Source of the DNA: Legionella saoudiensis
Lineage (GTDB): Bacteria; Pseudomonadota; Gammaproteobacteria; Legionellales; Legionellaceae
DNA length: 64,000 bases
Direction of reading: 5' to 3'
Assembly: GCF_001465875.1 (NCBI RefSeq)
Contig: NZ_LN901324.1
Location: 1,178,001 to 1,242,000, forward strand
Shown: positions 18,676 through 27,740 of the stretch, one piece after another
Layout: each line of letters opens with the position of its first letter
Numbering within the stretch: the first letter of the stretch is position 1
Notes under the pieces: generated by a model
The model's database searches: none
Told to the model about the DNA's origin: nothing
What the model saw: only the letters and a program-made list of their open reading frames with translations
Position numbers and translations under genes: made by a program

Positions 18676-19535
18676 AATGGACTCGTTAAAAGGGTTAATG
18701 CTCCCGGCAATATTTCATAATACAAGGGAGTTTTTACTTTAATAGTTTCACCATCTAAAGAAATCGTAATTTCTTTCTCGTCGCGAAAATGCACTTCAAC
18801 AGGATGTATTGAATGGTTGATTTCTAAAAGGTTTTTGCTACTAAATAAGCGCTTTATTAATTTAAAAATACGAATTTTTCCATGCTTAAAATAATAAATT
18901 CCTAGTAATGCTTTTTGAAAACTCTCTCTTTTAATGGCTATCGGAAACTCATAAGAATAAACATTATTACTAATCATCAAAAAAGAAGTGTGTAAAGCAA
19001 GCTGCAGATTTTTACTTTTTATGACGAGCTTAAATGATTTATGTTTTTTAAGCCCTTCCCAAAAGCCGGGAATATAACTCAACCATTTATTATAATATTT
19101 ACTGTATTGATCCCGTTTATCGGCAAATTTGGGATAAAAACCAATGGATGAATTATTAATGAAGATGAAATTATTTACCTGAGCTACGTCAATTTTGCTT
19201 GTTTGCTGCTGCTGCAGAGAGGTAATAAACTTATCCACACTCACAGGTAGCCCCATTTCTTTGGCAAAGTGATTCAAAGTTCCTAAAGGAAGTACTCCCA
19301 AAATGATGGAGGTAGAGGCACAATAATGTGCAGCGGTCCGTATTGTCCCATCTCCTCCTCCCACCAGAATAATCTTATAGGTTTTAATACATTCTTTTAT
19401 AGTTTCTGCTAAATCTTCAGGGGTTTTATCATAAAGGTGATATGCAATTTCTGCCTCGTGCAAGCCTTGTAAATAGGAAGCAGCTGCGCTGTGATTGCGG
19501 GCTTTATTGTTGAGAATAACTGCAATTGTATCCAT
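18666..19535 (-). CDS. Diacylglycerol/sphingosine-type lipid kinase
   Basis: 289 residues from the ATG at 19535, which has GAGAGG five bases upstream; the GTG two codons earlier overlaps this site. The DAGK catalytic fold is marked by 'VILNNKARNHS', the nucleotide-binding 'IILVGGGDGTIRTAA' and 'LGVLPLGTLNHFAKEMGLP', followed by a beta-rich C-terminal domain ('HFRDEKEITISLDGE') as in YegS/DgkB. It phosphorylates diacylglycerol or a related lipid at the inner membrane. It is the first gene of a two-gene unit with the overlapping phosphoesterase. Confidence 0.85.
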   Translation of the reverse strand: MDTIAVILNNKARNHSAAASYLQGLHEAEIAYHLYDKTPEDLAETIKECIKTYKIILVGGGDGTIRTAAHYCASTSIILGVLPLGTLNHFAKEMGLPVSVDKFITSLQQQQTSKIDVAQVNNFIFINNSSIGFYPKFADKRDQYSKYYNKWLSYIPGFWEGLKKHKSFKLVIKSKNLQLALHTSFLMISNNVYSYEFPIAIKRESFQKALLGIYYFKHGKIRIFKLIKRLFSSKNLLEINHSIHPVEVHFRDEKEITISLDGETIKVKTPLYYEILPGALTLLTSPLCE

Positions 19536-19835
19536 CTGCACCTCTCATGGTTCGATAAAGCGGTTAACGCATCGACTTTTCTCCTTAATACGGTCAATTA
19601 TAGCACAGCCAGGTTTAAGGCTATTAGCCTTAGGATATGCTTAGAGACGGTTCATGCAACTATGCGGTTAAAATTTTTCTCGGACTATTTTGCTTTTATG
19701 TAAGATGAGGATGAAAGGAATAGATATCCAAAACATCTCGATTTGAGCCTTAAAAAAATTAAACCCCATGAAGCTAATCCTTCGCGAGGTAGGGTCTGGC
19801 AGATAAAAGGCTTTAATAATTATAAAGATTACGGT

Positions 19836-20168
19836 TTAGTGAAAAATAACTACTGCCAGGATAATAAAACCTGTGATTGCTAAAACACCATGACCTATGG
19901 CTAAAAATTTAGGGATTTTTTTTCCACTCAGATCAAAAAATAATAAAATTCCTCCACCTATAGCTGCAGCTATGAAAATAATTAAGATGTAAAAAAGAAC
20001 ATGATAAAAAAAAGCGGCTATCAAGAGAGAAATAATTGCTAATGAGCCAGCAACCCCATGGATAATCGCAATTCCTTTTGGGGTATTTTTTTCTTCTAAC
20101 ACATAAGTTAATAAATAAACTCCACCCATCGCTGTCAAAGCGAAGAGAATAATTGCTACGATGGCCAT
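19836..20168 (-). CDS. Small four-helix membrane protein, partner of FAD-Rieske enzyme
   Basis: 110 residues, almost all hydrophobic, with four predicted membrane helices and short polar turns ('LEEKNTPKG', 'SGKKIPK'). Two half-repeats share 'K..P..IAIIHGV.G' and 'KKIPKFLAIGHGVLA', suggesting an internal duplication of a two-helix hairpin, each with a conserved His. It starts one base after the upstream oxidoreductase stop with its AAGGA inside that gene's last codons, so it is translationally coupled. A role as membrane anchor or quinone/haem-linked partner is possible but not shown. Confidence 0.65.
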   Translation of the reverse strand: MAIVAIILFALTAMGGVYLLTYVLEEKNTPKGIAIIHGVAGSLAIISLLIAAFFYHVLFYILIIFIAAAIGGGILLFFDLSGKKIPKFLAIGHGVLAITGFIILAVVIFH

Positions 20169-20169
20169 T

Positions 20170-21684
20170 TTATACGTCCTTATCTAAAATTTTATTATGA
20201 TGCTCTTCTAAAGGGCATGTTGCAGGCCCTTCTATTACTACTCCCTGGGGAGAAAACCGACTGCCATGAAGAGGACAATCCCATGTTTGCTCAGCATTAT
20301 TCCAAGATACTATTCCTTTCATATGAGGACAAACTGCTGTGACCACATGCAATTCATTTTTTTCATTTTTCGAGACTGCATATTTAACGCGATTTACTTC
20401 TACTATTCTGCCTTCACCCGCTTGCAAATCCTGATATTTAGTTGAAGTAAAAAGAGGGAGGTCTTTCAAATATTCTAATAAAACATTTCCATTTTCTTTG
20501 AATAAAAAAGAAGAGGAATCAAGTAAATCCTTGCGTCGGGCGTCGTATAGTTTGAAAAATTCATTCATTTTGCCACTGAGTAAATCTCCCAAAATAATTC
20601 CAGCTAATGTTCCATAGACCAAACCATCTGCAAAATATCCGGTCGCCATATAAACATGTCTTGCGGAAGCATTTGCGAGGCCGATATAAGGAATACTGTC
20701 TGCCGCATGAAAATGTTGCGCTGACCATTGGTAAACAATTTCATTCACGTCAAATTGATGCTCTAAAAAATGGCTTAATTCTTTAAAATTGTTGTTCATG
20801 TTCGCACTTTGCCCAGTTTTATGATGGCTACCGGCAACCATCAATAATTCAGGATCATTGCCTGAATGAGGGTGAGTGCATAAAACAGGGCCATCATCCA
20901 TATTTCGAAAGTGACCTTCAGGATATTCCTTATTATTTAAGCTCACGGCCACTACATAACTTCTATAGGGTGCAGTAAAAAATTGTATGGGATTAATTCC
21001 TATAGGTGTGTGAGTGGCAATAATAACTTTCTTGCCAACAATTTTTGCATTTTCTGTAGTTATAATGCATTTATCATTTTCTTGGATGTCTAATGCTCTT
21101 GTATTTTCAAATATATGACACCCTTTTTTATGTAATTCTTGAGCCAGGCTAACTACATACTGTAAGGGATTAAACCTTGCCTGATTTGGCATCATTAGGG
21201 CTTTTTTAAATTCTAAATTAAGCGGTAGATTTTGTGTCTCATCTACATCCAACTCCATTCTTTTCCAAAGTTCAATCTCAGCTTGAAATTTAGCATTATC
21301 CTTTTTATTCGAGTAGGCATACCAAGGCCTTTTTTTAAATTGGCATTTCATCTTATATTCATTCACAGTACTTTCAATATAATCAATTGCTATCTGCCGT
21401 GAATGAGCCACATTTTTGGCTGTGTTTAAATCGAAATTACTCTCGATGCTTTGAAAAAGAGGCTGAACTGGTACATAGAGATTACCAGTTGAAGCTCCCG
21501 TGGTAACTCCGCCTATTTCCTGGGAATCAATTAATGCCACAGTTTTTCCAGCATTAATAAGTTGTTTGGCTGCAGTAACTCCCGTAATCCCCCCACCAAT
21601 AATGATTACTTCTACTTCAAGATCAGATGCAAGGGAGGGGTATTTATGTTTTATCTCAGTAATATCTCTCCATAACGAAGCCAT
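20170..21684 (-). CDS. FAD-dependent oxidoreductase with C-terminal Rieske domain
   Basis: 504 residues, AAGGA six bases before ATG. The N-terminal DAO-type FAD fold has 'VEVIIIGGGITGVTAAKQL' and 'TGASTGNLYVP'; 'MATGYFADGLVYGTLAG' is the second FAD contact. The last 60 or so residues form a Rieske [2Fe-2S] domain with 'CPHMKG' and 'DCPLHGSRF' (Cys-x-His...Cys-x2-His), all four ligands present. Such fusions pass electrons from an amino-acid- or amine-type substrate to a cluster; the family is common but mostly uncharacterised. There is no signal peptide. It forms a two-gene operon with the small membrane protein that follows. Confidence 0.88.
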   Translation of the reverse strand: MASLWRDITEIKHKYPSLASDLEVEVIIIGGGITGVTAAKQLINAGKTVALIDSQEIGGVTTGASTGNLYVPVQPLFQSIESNFDLNTAKNVAHSRQIAIDYIESTVNEYKMKCQFKKRPWYAYSNKKDNAKFQAEIELWKRMELDVDETQNLPLNLEFKKALMMPNQARFNPLQYVVSLAQELHKKGCHIFENTRALDIQENDKCIITTENAKIVGKKVIIATHTPIGINPIQFFTAPYRSYVVAVSLNNKEYPEGHFRNMDDGPVLCTHPHSGNDPELLMVAGSHHKTGQSANMNNNFKELSHFLEHQFDVNEIVYQWSAQHFHAADSIPYIGLANASARHVYMATGYFADGLVYGTLAGIILGDLLSGKMNEFFKLYDARRKDLLDSSSFLFKENGNVLLEYLKDLPLFTSTKYQDLQAGEGRIVEVNRVKYAVSKNEKNELHVVTAVCPHMKGIVSWNNAEQTWDCPLHGSRFSPQGVVIEGPATCPLEEHHNKILDKDV

Positions 21685-22041
21685 GCTTAATCCTTATTGT
21701 TGAATGTGAATCTTGCGTAATTCAGAACATGAGGCAGGAACTAATTCGAAATTTTCTCTTTCCATTATAGATAACTATTTTTTCTTTTCGCAACTAAGAA
21801 TTACCTTACAATTTATTATATCATTTTAAAATTATAAGAAAGATGCCATTGTCAAATTTGGGATATACGAAAGAACTGACTGCTATAGAAAGTTAGTGTA
21901 ATAATATGCAAGTCCAACTATTTTAAATAATTTTTATAGACTCTCAGCATAAAATCGCCCAAAATATCCTCGTTTTGCGCTTTGGAAATTTGCGACAAAA
22001 CGTACTACTTAACTTAAATTATTAGTTTCAATGGATGAATT
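21685..22041. other. Divergent intergenic region
   Basis: About 350 AT-rich bases between the FAD-Rieske gene (minus) and the secreted Ig-like gene (plus). It must hold promoters for both. I see no repeat, hairpin or unambiguous promoter pair, only AT tracts and TATA-like words. Confidence 0.4.
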
Positions 22042-23046
22042 ATGCCCAAGTATATAAGAAATATAAGCGCCGTATTGCTCATGATGATATGTCAAATCTT
22101 ATTTGCCAGCGGTGGTAGTGGTCAGTTTTTTAATGTTTCTGCAACAGGCACACCTGCAAACGTAGAAATTACGCTCTGTCTTAATGGAAGAGGAGCGTTA
22201 TCATGTCAAAATTATAATGTTTCTGCCTTAAGTTTAAATATATGCGGCGTACCAAAACATTTCTATCCGAATGCTGGAATAAAAGTAAACACACCAAATT
22301 ACAAAATTGGTAATTTAGGTATGGACTGTGTGCCAATGGGTAATGGCTATTGTTTATTCCCAGTAAGCAATACCGCATGCAGAAATATCTCAGTAGTTGC
22401 TAATACACCACTGACCATTTCTCCGACATCCCTACCACCTGCTCCCCTTAATGGCGCTTATGACCAGACAATTATTGCAAGCAATGGCACCGCTCCATAT
22501 ACTTATGCCGTGGTTTCTGGCTCATTACCAACCGGCCTTACTTTAAATACCTCAACTGGGAAAATATCAGGCACATCTACGACTGCCGGAACCTTCTCAT
22601 TTACCATTGAGGCAATCGATGCCAATGCCAATACAGGCTCCAGAAGCTATTCTATTACTGTGTCAACTTCAGTGTGCATAAACAGCAGCATTTCACTCCC
22701 TTTTGATTTAAGTAATGATATTACCGGAACGGGAGCTCCATCGTGTGGGGGTACTAATCCCAACTCAGGACCTTATAAACTGTTTCAATATGATAGTATT
22801 TCTTGCAGTGGAGGACAATTAACAGCAAGTACCTGTGGACAAACGTCTATGGATTCGCAACTTGCAATATTTCAATCACAAGAACCTCCTTTCGGCGCCT
22901 GTATAGCGGGTAATGACGATGGCTGTGGAGGAAGTACACAAAGCCAGGTTACCTGGAGTGCCAGTGGGGGTCTTTTTGATATTGTGATAAATGAATATTC
23001 TGGCGGCACGGGTACTGGTTCTGTAATTGTAACTTGTACTTGCTAA
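22042..23046 (+). CDS. Exported protein with Ig-like (He_PIG) domain and Cys-rich C-terminus
   Basis: 334 residues. Residues 1-24 form a Sec signal peptide ('AVLLMMICQILFASGG'). The first domain (about 28-120) is beta-rich with paired Cys. Residues about 120-215 match the putative-Ig He_PIG fold ('LPTGLTLNTSTGKISGTST', 'GTFSFTIEAIDANANTG'), often found in bacterial surface proteins. The C-terminal third ('LPFDLSNDITGTG...', 'DDGCGG') has eight Cys and ends '...VTCTC'; its Gly/Ser-rich strands resemble a small secreted recognition domain. Export by type II secretion is plausible given Cys-rich folding in the periplasm, but not shown. It is a single gene ended by a strong hairpin. Confidence 0.75.
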   Translation: MPKYIRNISAVLLMMICQILFASGGSGQFFNVSATGTPANVEITLCLNGRGALSCQNYNVSALSLNICGVPKHFYPNAGIKVNTPNYKIGNLGMDCVPMGNGYCLFPVSNTACRNISVVANTPLTISPTSLPPAPLNGAYDQTIIASNGTAPYTYAVVSGSLPTGLTLNTSTGKISGTSTTAGTFSFTIEAIDANANTGSRSYSITVSTSVCINSSISLPFDLSNDITGTGAPSCGGTNPNSGPYKLFQYDSISCSGGQLTASTCGQTSMDSQLAIFQSQEPPFGACIAGNDDGCGGSTQSQVTWSASGGLFDIVINEYSGGTGTGSVIVTCTC

Positions 23047-23051
23047 ATTAA

Positions 23052-23087
23052 GATTATGCCGCAAAAGACCGACTTTGCGGCATAATC
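23052..23087 (+). terminator. Hairpin after the Ig-like gene
   Basis: Perfect 14-base arms GATTATGCCGCAAA and TTTGCGGCATAATC around an 8-base loop, five bases past the stop codon. There is no U-run after it, so it may act as an mRNA-stabilising end or Rho-assisted terminator. Confidence 0.6.
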
Positions 23088-23315
23088 AACATAACATTTT
23101 GCTTCTAACCAGGTCAAAAATGAGAATCGAAAGAACAGCGTCGCTATAGGAGAGTTATAAATAAAAATTTACTATCGCTCTGGTTGTAAATGAGATGCCT
23201 GCATAGTTTTAAGGCTTTTGCCGTGGACATTGGCATAATAGAAAGGTAATGCCATGGTCACCCATTATTTCGTCATGCCAATAACTCATGCTATAGTAAT
23301 AATTAAGGATCTCAT

Positions 23316-23891
23316 TTGAATATGGACATGCTCAATTTTTTATTCCACCCTATAGTTAGCTTTAGAAAATGGTATTTAATTTCTCAAACCACCACTCATG
23401 CTTACAAAGAATATGCTTACTTCATTCTTGAGCAACATCCTGGCAGATTACCGGTGATTGAAAAATTATATGAAATTCGTCGACTTGACGGCCCCATCTG
23501 GACACGTCTAGCAAAGGACTCTCGAGTTTGGGACGGAGTAAACGCCTTGTTTGAGCATAACATGCTTACTCGAGAATTGGTGGACTGGTTATTAAAGAAA
23601 AAGGAATTTCCTCTTAATGAAGTTATTGCAGGATATCAGGCCATTCGACCTTACACACTTCCTCCAGAAGATTTTTTTCTAACATACAACAAATACCAAC
23701 ATATTATTCCCTTATTAACTGAACATGCACCGCTATTAAAAGGTTTGTTAGATGCCGGATTAATAAAAGGAAACGGATTAGATTATTGGTTATCCTATCC
23801 AGAAGGTCTTCCCAAAGAATTGTTATGTGCTCATGACGATGTCAATCTAGTGGAGCTTTTACATAAGTATGGCCTAATTGAACCAGGGTAG
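23316..23891 (+). CDS. Hypothetical helical protein
   Basis: 191 residues, not recognised. A TTG start at 23316 has AAGGA six bases upstream; the ATG at 23322 is the alternative. The product is mostly helical with many Tyr, Leu and Trp ('YAYFILEQHPGRLPVIEKLY', 'WTRLAKDSRVWDGV'), with no signal peptide or clear membrane segment and no catalytic motif. Its last third has two helical hairpins ('HAPLLKGLLDAGLIKGNGL', 'DDVNLVELLHKYGLIEPG') that look like degenerate alpha-solenoid (ankyrin/HEAT-like) units. It is a lone gene. Confidence 0.6.
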   Translation: MNMDMLNFLFHPIVSFRKWYLISQTTTHAYKEYAYFILEQHPGRLPVIEKLYEIRRLDGPIWTRLAKDSRVWDGVNALFEHNMLTRELVDWLLKKKEFPLNEVIAGYQAIRPYTLPPEDFFLTYNKYQHIIPLLTEHAPLLKGLLDAGLIKGNGLDYWLSYPEGLPKELLCAHDDVNLVELLHKYGLIEPG

Positions 23892-23987
23892 TTAGTTCCT
23901 CAGAGCGAATGGAAAAATTAGGCTAATTCTATCCCACAGCTGTATTTATACTGCCCAATACAGCTTATGTGGTTTTTTAAAAAGTGC

Positions 23988-25226
23988 TTATACATCAGTA
24001 GCCACCTCCCTGCGTAAAAAGCTATATTTTTTTCCAGTAACATAAATAAAAAGCAAGCATAAAACAGCGCAGATACTTATGGGAATACCTGGGTTTAAGT
24101 GGTTTTCAGAAGTGATAATTAATGAAGGTATTAAACCACCAAATATAGTCAAACTGAAGTTATAAGAAACAGCAAGCGCCCTGCCACGCAAGCTTAATCG
24201 AAATTGAGTAACCATAAAAACAGGCAGTGCCGCGTTGAGTAATGCTTGAATGAGAGCAAAAAAAACTAATACCATGATACAGAAAATGCTATTAAGCCAT
24301 GGCAATACAGCAAAAATAACATAAGAAAACCCTAAATAAAGTAAGGAGGCAATCTTGATTTGTCTGATTACACCAAATTTATCTGCTAAAATCCCGGCAA
24401 ATGGCAAAGCAATTAAGTAGGTTAGAATAGCCAGGAATGTGATTAAAATTGATTGCTTATGAGAATATAAATTTAATGATGTAGACAAAAAGGTGGGCAT
24501 AAAAATAAAAGTAATATAATAAGCAGAAGCGGATAAATTGGTAACGATAAACGTTCCTAATAGTTCCTTTTTATAATTTTTAATAAGATTGCTAAAGCTT
24601 GGGATTGCCGTATCACTTGGAATAAAATTATCAATTTTGTTTCTAATAAAAAGCAAAATAAAACAACTCAATGCGCCAATTAAAAATGGGATACGCCAAG
24701 CGTAGTGAATAACTTGCTCATGAGGCAGCAAATAAAGAAGAATAAAAATACTAAGGTTCGCTAATAGCAGTCCAACACTCCCACCAACGAATGCGAAACT
24801 TCCAGAAAAAGCAGGAGATTTTTTTCCCTGCTCTACCGCCATAATAATGGCCGAAGAATATTCTCCTGATATGGATAACCCTTGAATTATTCTACAAATG
24901 ATAAGACCTGCACCCCAATACATACCCATAAGATGCGCAGGAAGCAAGCCAATTGCGGAAGTTGCTAAAGTCATGAATAGGGTTGAAACCAATAATACTT
25001 TTTTTCGCCCTAAATGATCGATTAAATACCCAAAGCCAATAGCTCCCAAGGGTTTAACCACATAACTGACAACATATGCCAGAATAGTAAAATTAATAGC
25101 AGTACTTTTATCTTGGAAAGAAAAAAAGACCTCCGATAAAATCGGAATAAGCAATGGGAATACCGTAAAATCATAAACTTCAATCAATGTTCCTAAGAAC
25201 GCCGAAAACAGGGTAACTTTTTTCAT
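23988..25226 (-). CDS. MFS transporter, metabolite:H+ symporter (MHS) type
   Basis: About 412 residues from the ATG at 25226, where the hydrophobic N-terminus begins ('MKKVTLFSAFLGTLIEVYDF'); the frame is open 22 codons further up without conservation. Twelve membrane segments are expected. 'GRKKVLLVSTLFM' is the loop 2-3 MFS signature, and 'YDFTVFPLLIP' plus 'RIIQGLSISGEYSSA' are characteristic of the ProP/KgtP-like MHS branch, which imports osmolytes or organic acids with protons. The substrate is unknown. It is a lone gene. Confidence 0.85.
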   Translation of the reverse strand: MKKVTLFSAFLGTLIEVYDFTVFPLLIPILSEVFFSFQDKSTAINFTILAYVVSYVVKPLGAIGFGYLIDHLGRKKVLLVSTLFMTLATSAIGLLPAHLMGMYWGAGLIICRIIQGLSISGEYSSAIIMAVEQGKKSPAFSGSFAFVGGSVGLLLANLSIFILLYLLPHEQVIHYAWRIPFLIGALSCFILLFIRNKIDNFIPSDTAIPSFSNLIKNYKKELLGTFIVTNLSASAYYITFIFMPTFLSTSLNLYSHKQSILITFLAILTYLIALPFAGILADKFGVIRQIKIASLLYLGFSYVIFAVLPWLNSIFCIMVLVFFALIQALLNAALPVFMVTQFRLSLRGRALAVSYNFSLTIFGGLIPSLIITSENHLNPGIPISICAVLCLLFIYVTGKKYSFLRREVATDV

Positions 25227-25532
25227 GTACATCCAAGCAATGTTTGATTTGATTATTGTAACATTGGAATAGCAGCAAACGTAGGTTGGCACTGCCTTAT
25301 ATGTGCCTAATAATTCCCATAGAAGACGTTATCCTAAGGAGTTTACAGCGAAGGATGAGGTGCCCAGCTGCGCTTTATTCTATGAACCTCTTCAGTAAAT
25401 ATTGGGTTAGTTCACTATAAATTTCGCAAGAAATGGATAGAATAAGCTTTGCTCAAAACCTATCATTAAGTAAAGGCTATCCAAATTTATGGCTCGGTAC
25501 AACTAATCAAACGAGTCAAGGAGTTGAAAAAC
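25227..25532. other. Divergent intergenic region before the alkylation-repair cluster
   Basis: About 300 bases between the MHS transporter (minus) and the Ada-like gene (plus). The right end holds AAGGAG (25518-25523) nine bases before the Ada start. A TGCGCTTT word at 25369-25376 equals a reversed E. coli Ada box core but is too far and short to be called. Otherwise I see nothing. Confidence 0.4.
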
Positions 25533-26372
25533 ATGTCAGGGCATAATCAAAGCAACTATGAACGCGTGGAGAAGGCCATTCATTATATTAATGAGCATTT
25601 TAAAGCACAGCCTTCATTAGATGAGGTTGCTAAAGCCATTCATGTCAGCCCCTATCATTTTCAACGCATATTTAGCGAATGGGCTGGAGTTAGCCCAAAA
25701 AAATTCATGCAATACATTAGCTTAAATTATGCCAAAGACTTATTAAAAAAGCGTATGCCCTTACTTGATGTCACTTATGAAACGGGGTTATCCAGCGGCA
25801 GTCGTCTGCATGACTTATTTGTGAATATTGAAGGCATGACACCTAGAGAATTTAAAAATGGAGGGGCAGATTTAACCATTAATTATTGTTTTGCGGAAAG
25901 CCCCTTTGGAAAGATTATTGTTGCTTCCACTGCCAAGGGCGTTTGCGCTATGTCTTTTGAAGAGGATGAAACCCAAGCGCTGATCAATTTAAAAACACGC
26001 CTCCCCAATGCGAAGTATTATCAAATTACTGATAAGTTTCAGCAAGATGCTCTGCTTATATTTCAAAAAGACTGGAATAATCTTAGTAAAATCAAACTGC
26101 ATTTAGCAGGAACCCCATTTCAATTAAAAGTTTGGGAGAGCCTTTTAAAAATCCCGTTGGGAACTTTAGTTACTTATGGGGATATTGCACAGAATATAGG
26201 AAATCCCAAGTCATCACGAGCAGTGGGTTCTGCGATTGGCAGCAACCCCGTTGCCTTTCTCATCCCCTGCCACCGCGTAATTCAAAGCAGTGGAAAAATA
26301 AGTGGCTATCTTTGGGGAGAAGCCAAGAAAAAGGCCATTATAGGATGGGAAGCAGCTAAAATAGAGTTGTAG
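25533..26372 (+). CDS. Bifunctional AraC-type regulator / O6-methylguanine-DNA methyltransferase
   Basis: 279 residues. Residues 1-105 form an AraC helix-turn-helix domain ('YINEHFKAQPSLDEVAKAIH', 'SPYHFQRIFSEWAGVSPKKF'); residues 110-279 a suicide alkyltransferase with the acceptor-Cys motif 'LIPCHRVIQSSGKISGYLWG' and 'VWESLLKIPLGTLVTYGDIA'. It directly removes O6-alkyl groups from guanine. Unlike E. coli Ada it lacks the N-terminal four-Cys zinc domain that senses methylphosphotriesters, so any switch into a transcription activator must use another signal. Start chosen by AAGGAG; TTG 25524 overlaps that region. First gene of a tight cluster with alkB and a GST. Confidence 0.88.
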   Translation: MSGHNQSNYERVEKAIHYINEHFKAQPSLDEVAKAIHVSPYHFQRIFSEWAGVSPKKFMQYISLNYAKDLLKKRMPLLDVTYETGLSSGSRLHDLFVNIEGMTPREFKNGGADLTINYCFAESPFGKIIVASTAKGVCAMSFEEDETQALINLKTRLPNAKYYQITDKFQQDALLIFQKDWNNLSKIKLHLAGTPFQLKVWESLLKIPLGTLVTYGDIAQNIGNPKSSRAVGSAIGSNPVAFLIPCHRVIQSSGKISGYLWGEAKKKAIIGWEAAKIEL

Positions 26373-26382
26373 AGGTGAGCGA

Positions 26383-27015
26383 ATGGATCTTATTGAGCAA
26401 ATAACTGGGGCATTCCATAATTTACTCCCTTATGGAGGTACAGTACATTATTATGGCCCTATCATGACCCCGAAGATGGCTGATGATTTTTATGATGCAT
26501 TGATGCAAAGCATTAATTGGCAAAATGATGAGGCGATTATTTATGGAAAAAAGATAATTACTAAACGCAAAGTAGCCTGGTATGCCGACCAGCCCTTTTC
26601 CTATACTTATTCCAAAATAACCAAAACAGCGAACCCCTGGCTTCCTGTTCTTAAGGAGCTAAAAGAGATGGTTGAACAAGAAAGCGGAGAAAAGTATAAC
26701 TCGTGTCTGCTTAATTTATATCATGATGGCAATGAAGGTATGGCCTGGCATAGTGATGCTGAGAAAGATTTAAAGAAAAATGGTGCGATAGGCTCTCTTA
26801 GTTTTGGTGCAGAGCGTAAGTTTTCATTTAAGCATAAAACAACAAAAGAAACTGTTTCCCAAATTCTTCAGCATGGTAGTTTATTAGTGATGAAAGATGC
26901 AACTCAGAATAATTGGCTTCACCGTTTACCGCCAACAAAAGCCACATGCATGCCTAGAATTAATTTAACATTTCGAACTATTGTACGTACTATAATAGAT
27001 CCAGCAGCGATCTAA
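26383..27015 (+). CDS. AlkB-like 2-oxoglutarate/Fe(II) DNA dealkylase
   Basis: 210 residues; the gene starts ten bases after the Ada-like stop with AGAGGTGAG as ribosome site. The 2OG-oxygenase core has iron ligands in 'AWHSDAEKDL' (HxD) and 'NWLHRLPPT' (distal His) and the 2OG-binding Arg in 'PRINLTFR'. 'YNSCLLNLYHDGNEGMAWHSD' contains the family lid; the overall size and 'ARK-type' N-terminal strand fit the ABH2/ABH3-like AlkB group. It oxidatively removes 1-methyladenine and 3-methylcytosine. Coupling to an O6-alkylguanine transferase gives a two-enzyme alkylation response. Confidence 0.9.
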   Translation: MDLIEQITGAFHNLLPYGGTVHYYGPIMTPKMADDFYDALMQSINWQNDEAIIYGKKIITKRKVAWYADQPFSYTYSKITKTANPWLPVLKELKEMVEQESGEKYNSCLLNLYHDGNEGMAWHSDAEKDLKKNGAIGSLSFGAERKFSFKHKTTKETVSQILQHGSLLVMKDATQNNWLHRLPPTKATCMPRINLTFRTIVRTIIDPAAI

Positions 27016-27037
27016 GCAAATTAAAGGATTAAACATT

Positions 27038-27724
27038 ATGATAGATCTTTATTACTGGCCTACACCTAATGGGCATAAAATTACAATTTTTTTAGAGGAA
27101 GCTGATTTGCCCTATAAGCTTGTTCCCGTAAATATTTCCAAGGGAGAGCAATTTGCTGAAGACTTTTTGAAAATATCTCCAAATAATCGCATGCCTGCAT
27201 TGGTTGATCATGCTCCCAAAAACTCTGAAAAACCTATAGCTATATTTGAATCAGGCGCAATCTTACTCTATTTAGCCGAAAAAACCGGTCAGTTTTTGCC
27301 TGCTAATTTGCATGAGCATTATGAGGTACTGCAATGGCTATTTTGGCAAGTTGCTGGATTAGGGCCTATGGCAGGACAAAATCATCATTTTAGCCATTAT
27401 GTCCAAGACGTACCTTATGCAACAGAGCGCTATGTCCGAGAAACAGCTAGATTATATGGTGTTTTAAATAAACATTTAGCAAACCGCGAGTTTATAGGAA
27501 GTGAATACTCAATCGCAGATATGGCCTGTTATCCTTGGATTGTTCCTCATGAAATGCAGCAACAAAATTTAAATGATTTCCCTTCTTTAAAAAGATGGTT
27601 TTTAAAAATTCAAGAGCGCCCCGCCGTTCAACGTGCATATGATATAGAGAAAGACATCAATGTAGATAAAGTATTATCAGAAGAAGCTCGTAAAATTCTA
27701 TTTAATCATGGGCAAAAAACGTAA
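27038..27724 (+). CDS. Glutathione S-transferase, YfcG/YghU (nu) type
   Basis: 228 residues; 22 bases after alkB, AAGGATT before the ATG. The thioredoxin-fold N-terminus begins 'MIDLYYWPTPNGHKITIFLEE', the Nu-class signature with 'NG' contacting glutathione, followed by 'SPNNRMPALVDH' (cis-Pro) and 'IFESGAILLYLAEK' (Glu-Ser bind glutathione). The helical C-terminal domain contains 'QVAGLGPMAGQNHHF', typical of YfcG/YghU disulfide-bond oxidoreductases. It probably detoxifies electrophiles or organic peroxides; placement behind two alkylation-repair genes suits a role in alkylating stress. Confidence 0.9.
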   Translation: MIDLYYWPTPNGHKITIFLEEADLPYKLVPVNISKGEQFAEDFLKISPNNRMPALVDHAPKNSEKPIAIFESGAILLYLAEKTGQFLPANLHEHYEVLQWLFWQVAGLGPMAGQNHHFSHYVQDVPYATERYVRETARLYGVLNKHLANREFIGSEYSIADMACYPWIVPHEMQQQNLNDFPSLKRWFLKIQERPAVQRAYDIEKDINVDKVLSEEARKILFNHGQKT

Positions 27725-27740
27725 AATAATTTAAAGGCAA

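Noticed and set aside
19491-19703. 70-codon plus-strand frame over the lipid-kinase start
   Set aside because: Antisense to the kinase N-terminus and without a ribosome site.
25369-25376. Reversed Ada-box core TGCGCTTT upstream of the Ada-like gene
   Set aside because: Eight bases, far from the gene (about 160 bases) and in the wrong direction; this Ada-like protein also lacks the zinc domain that triggers Ada-box binding.
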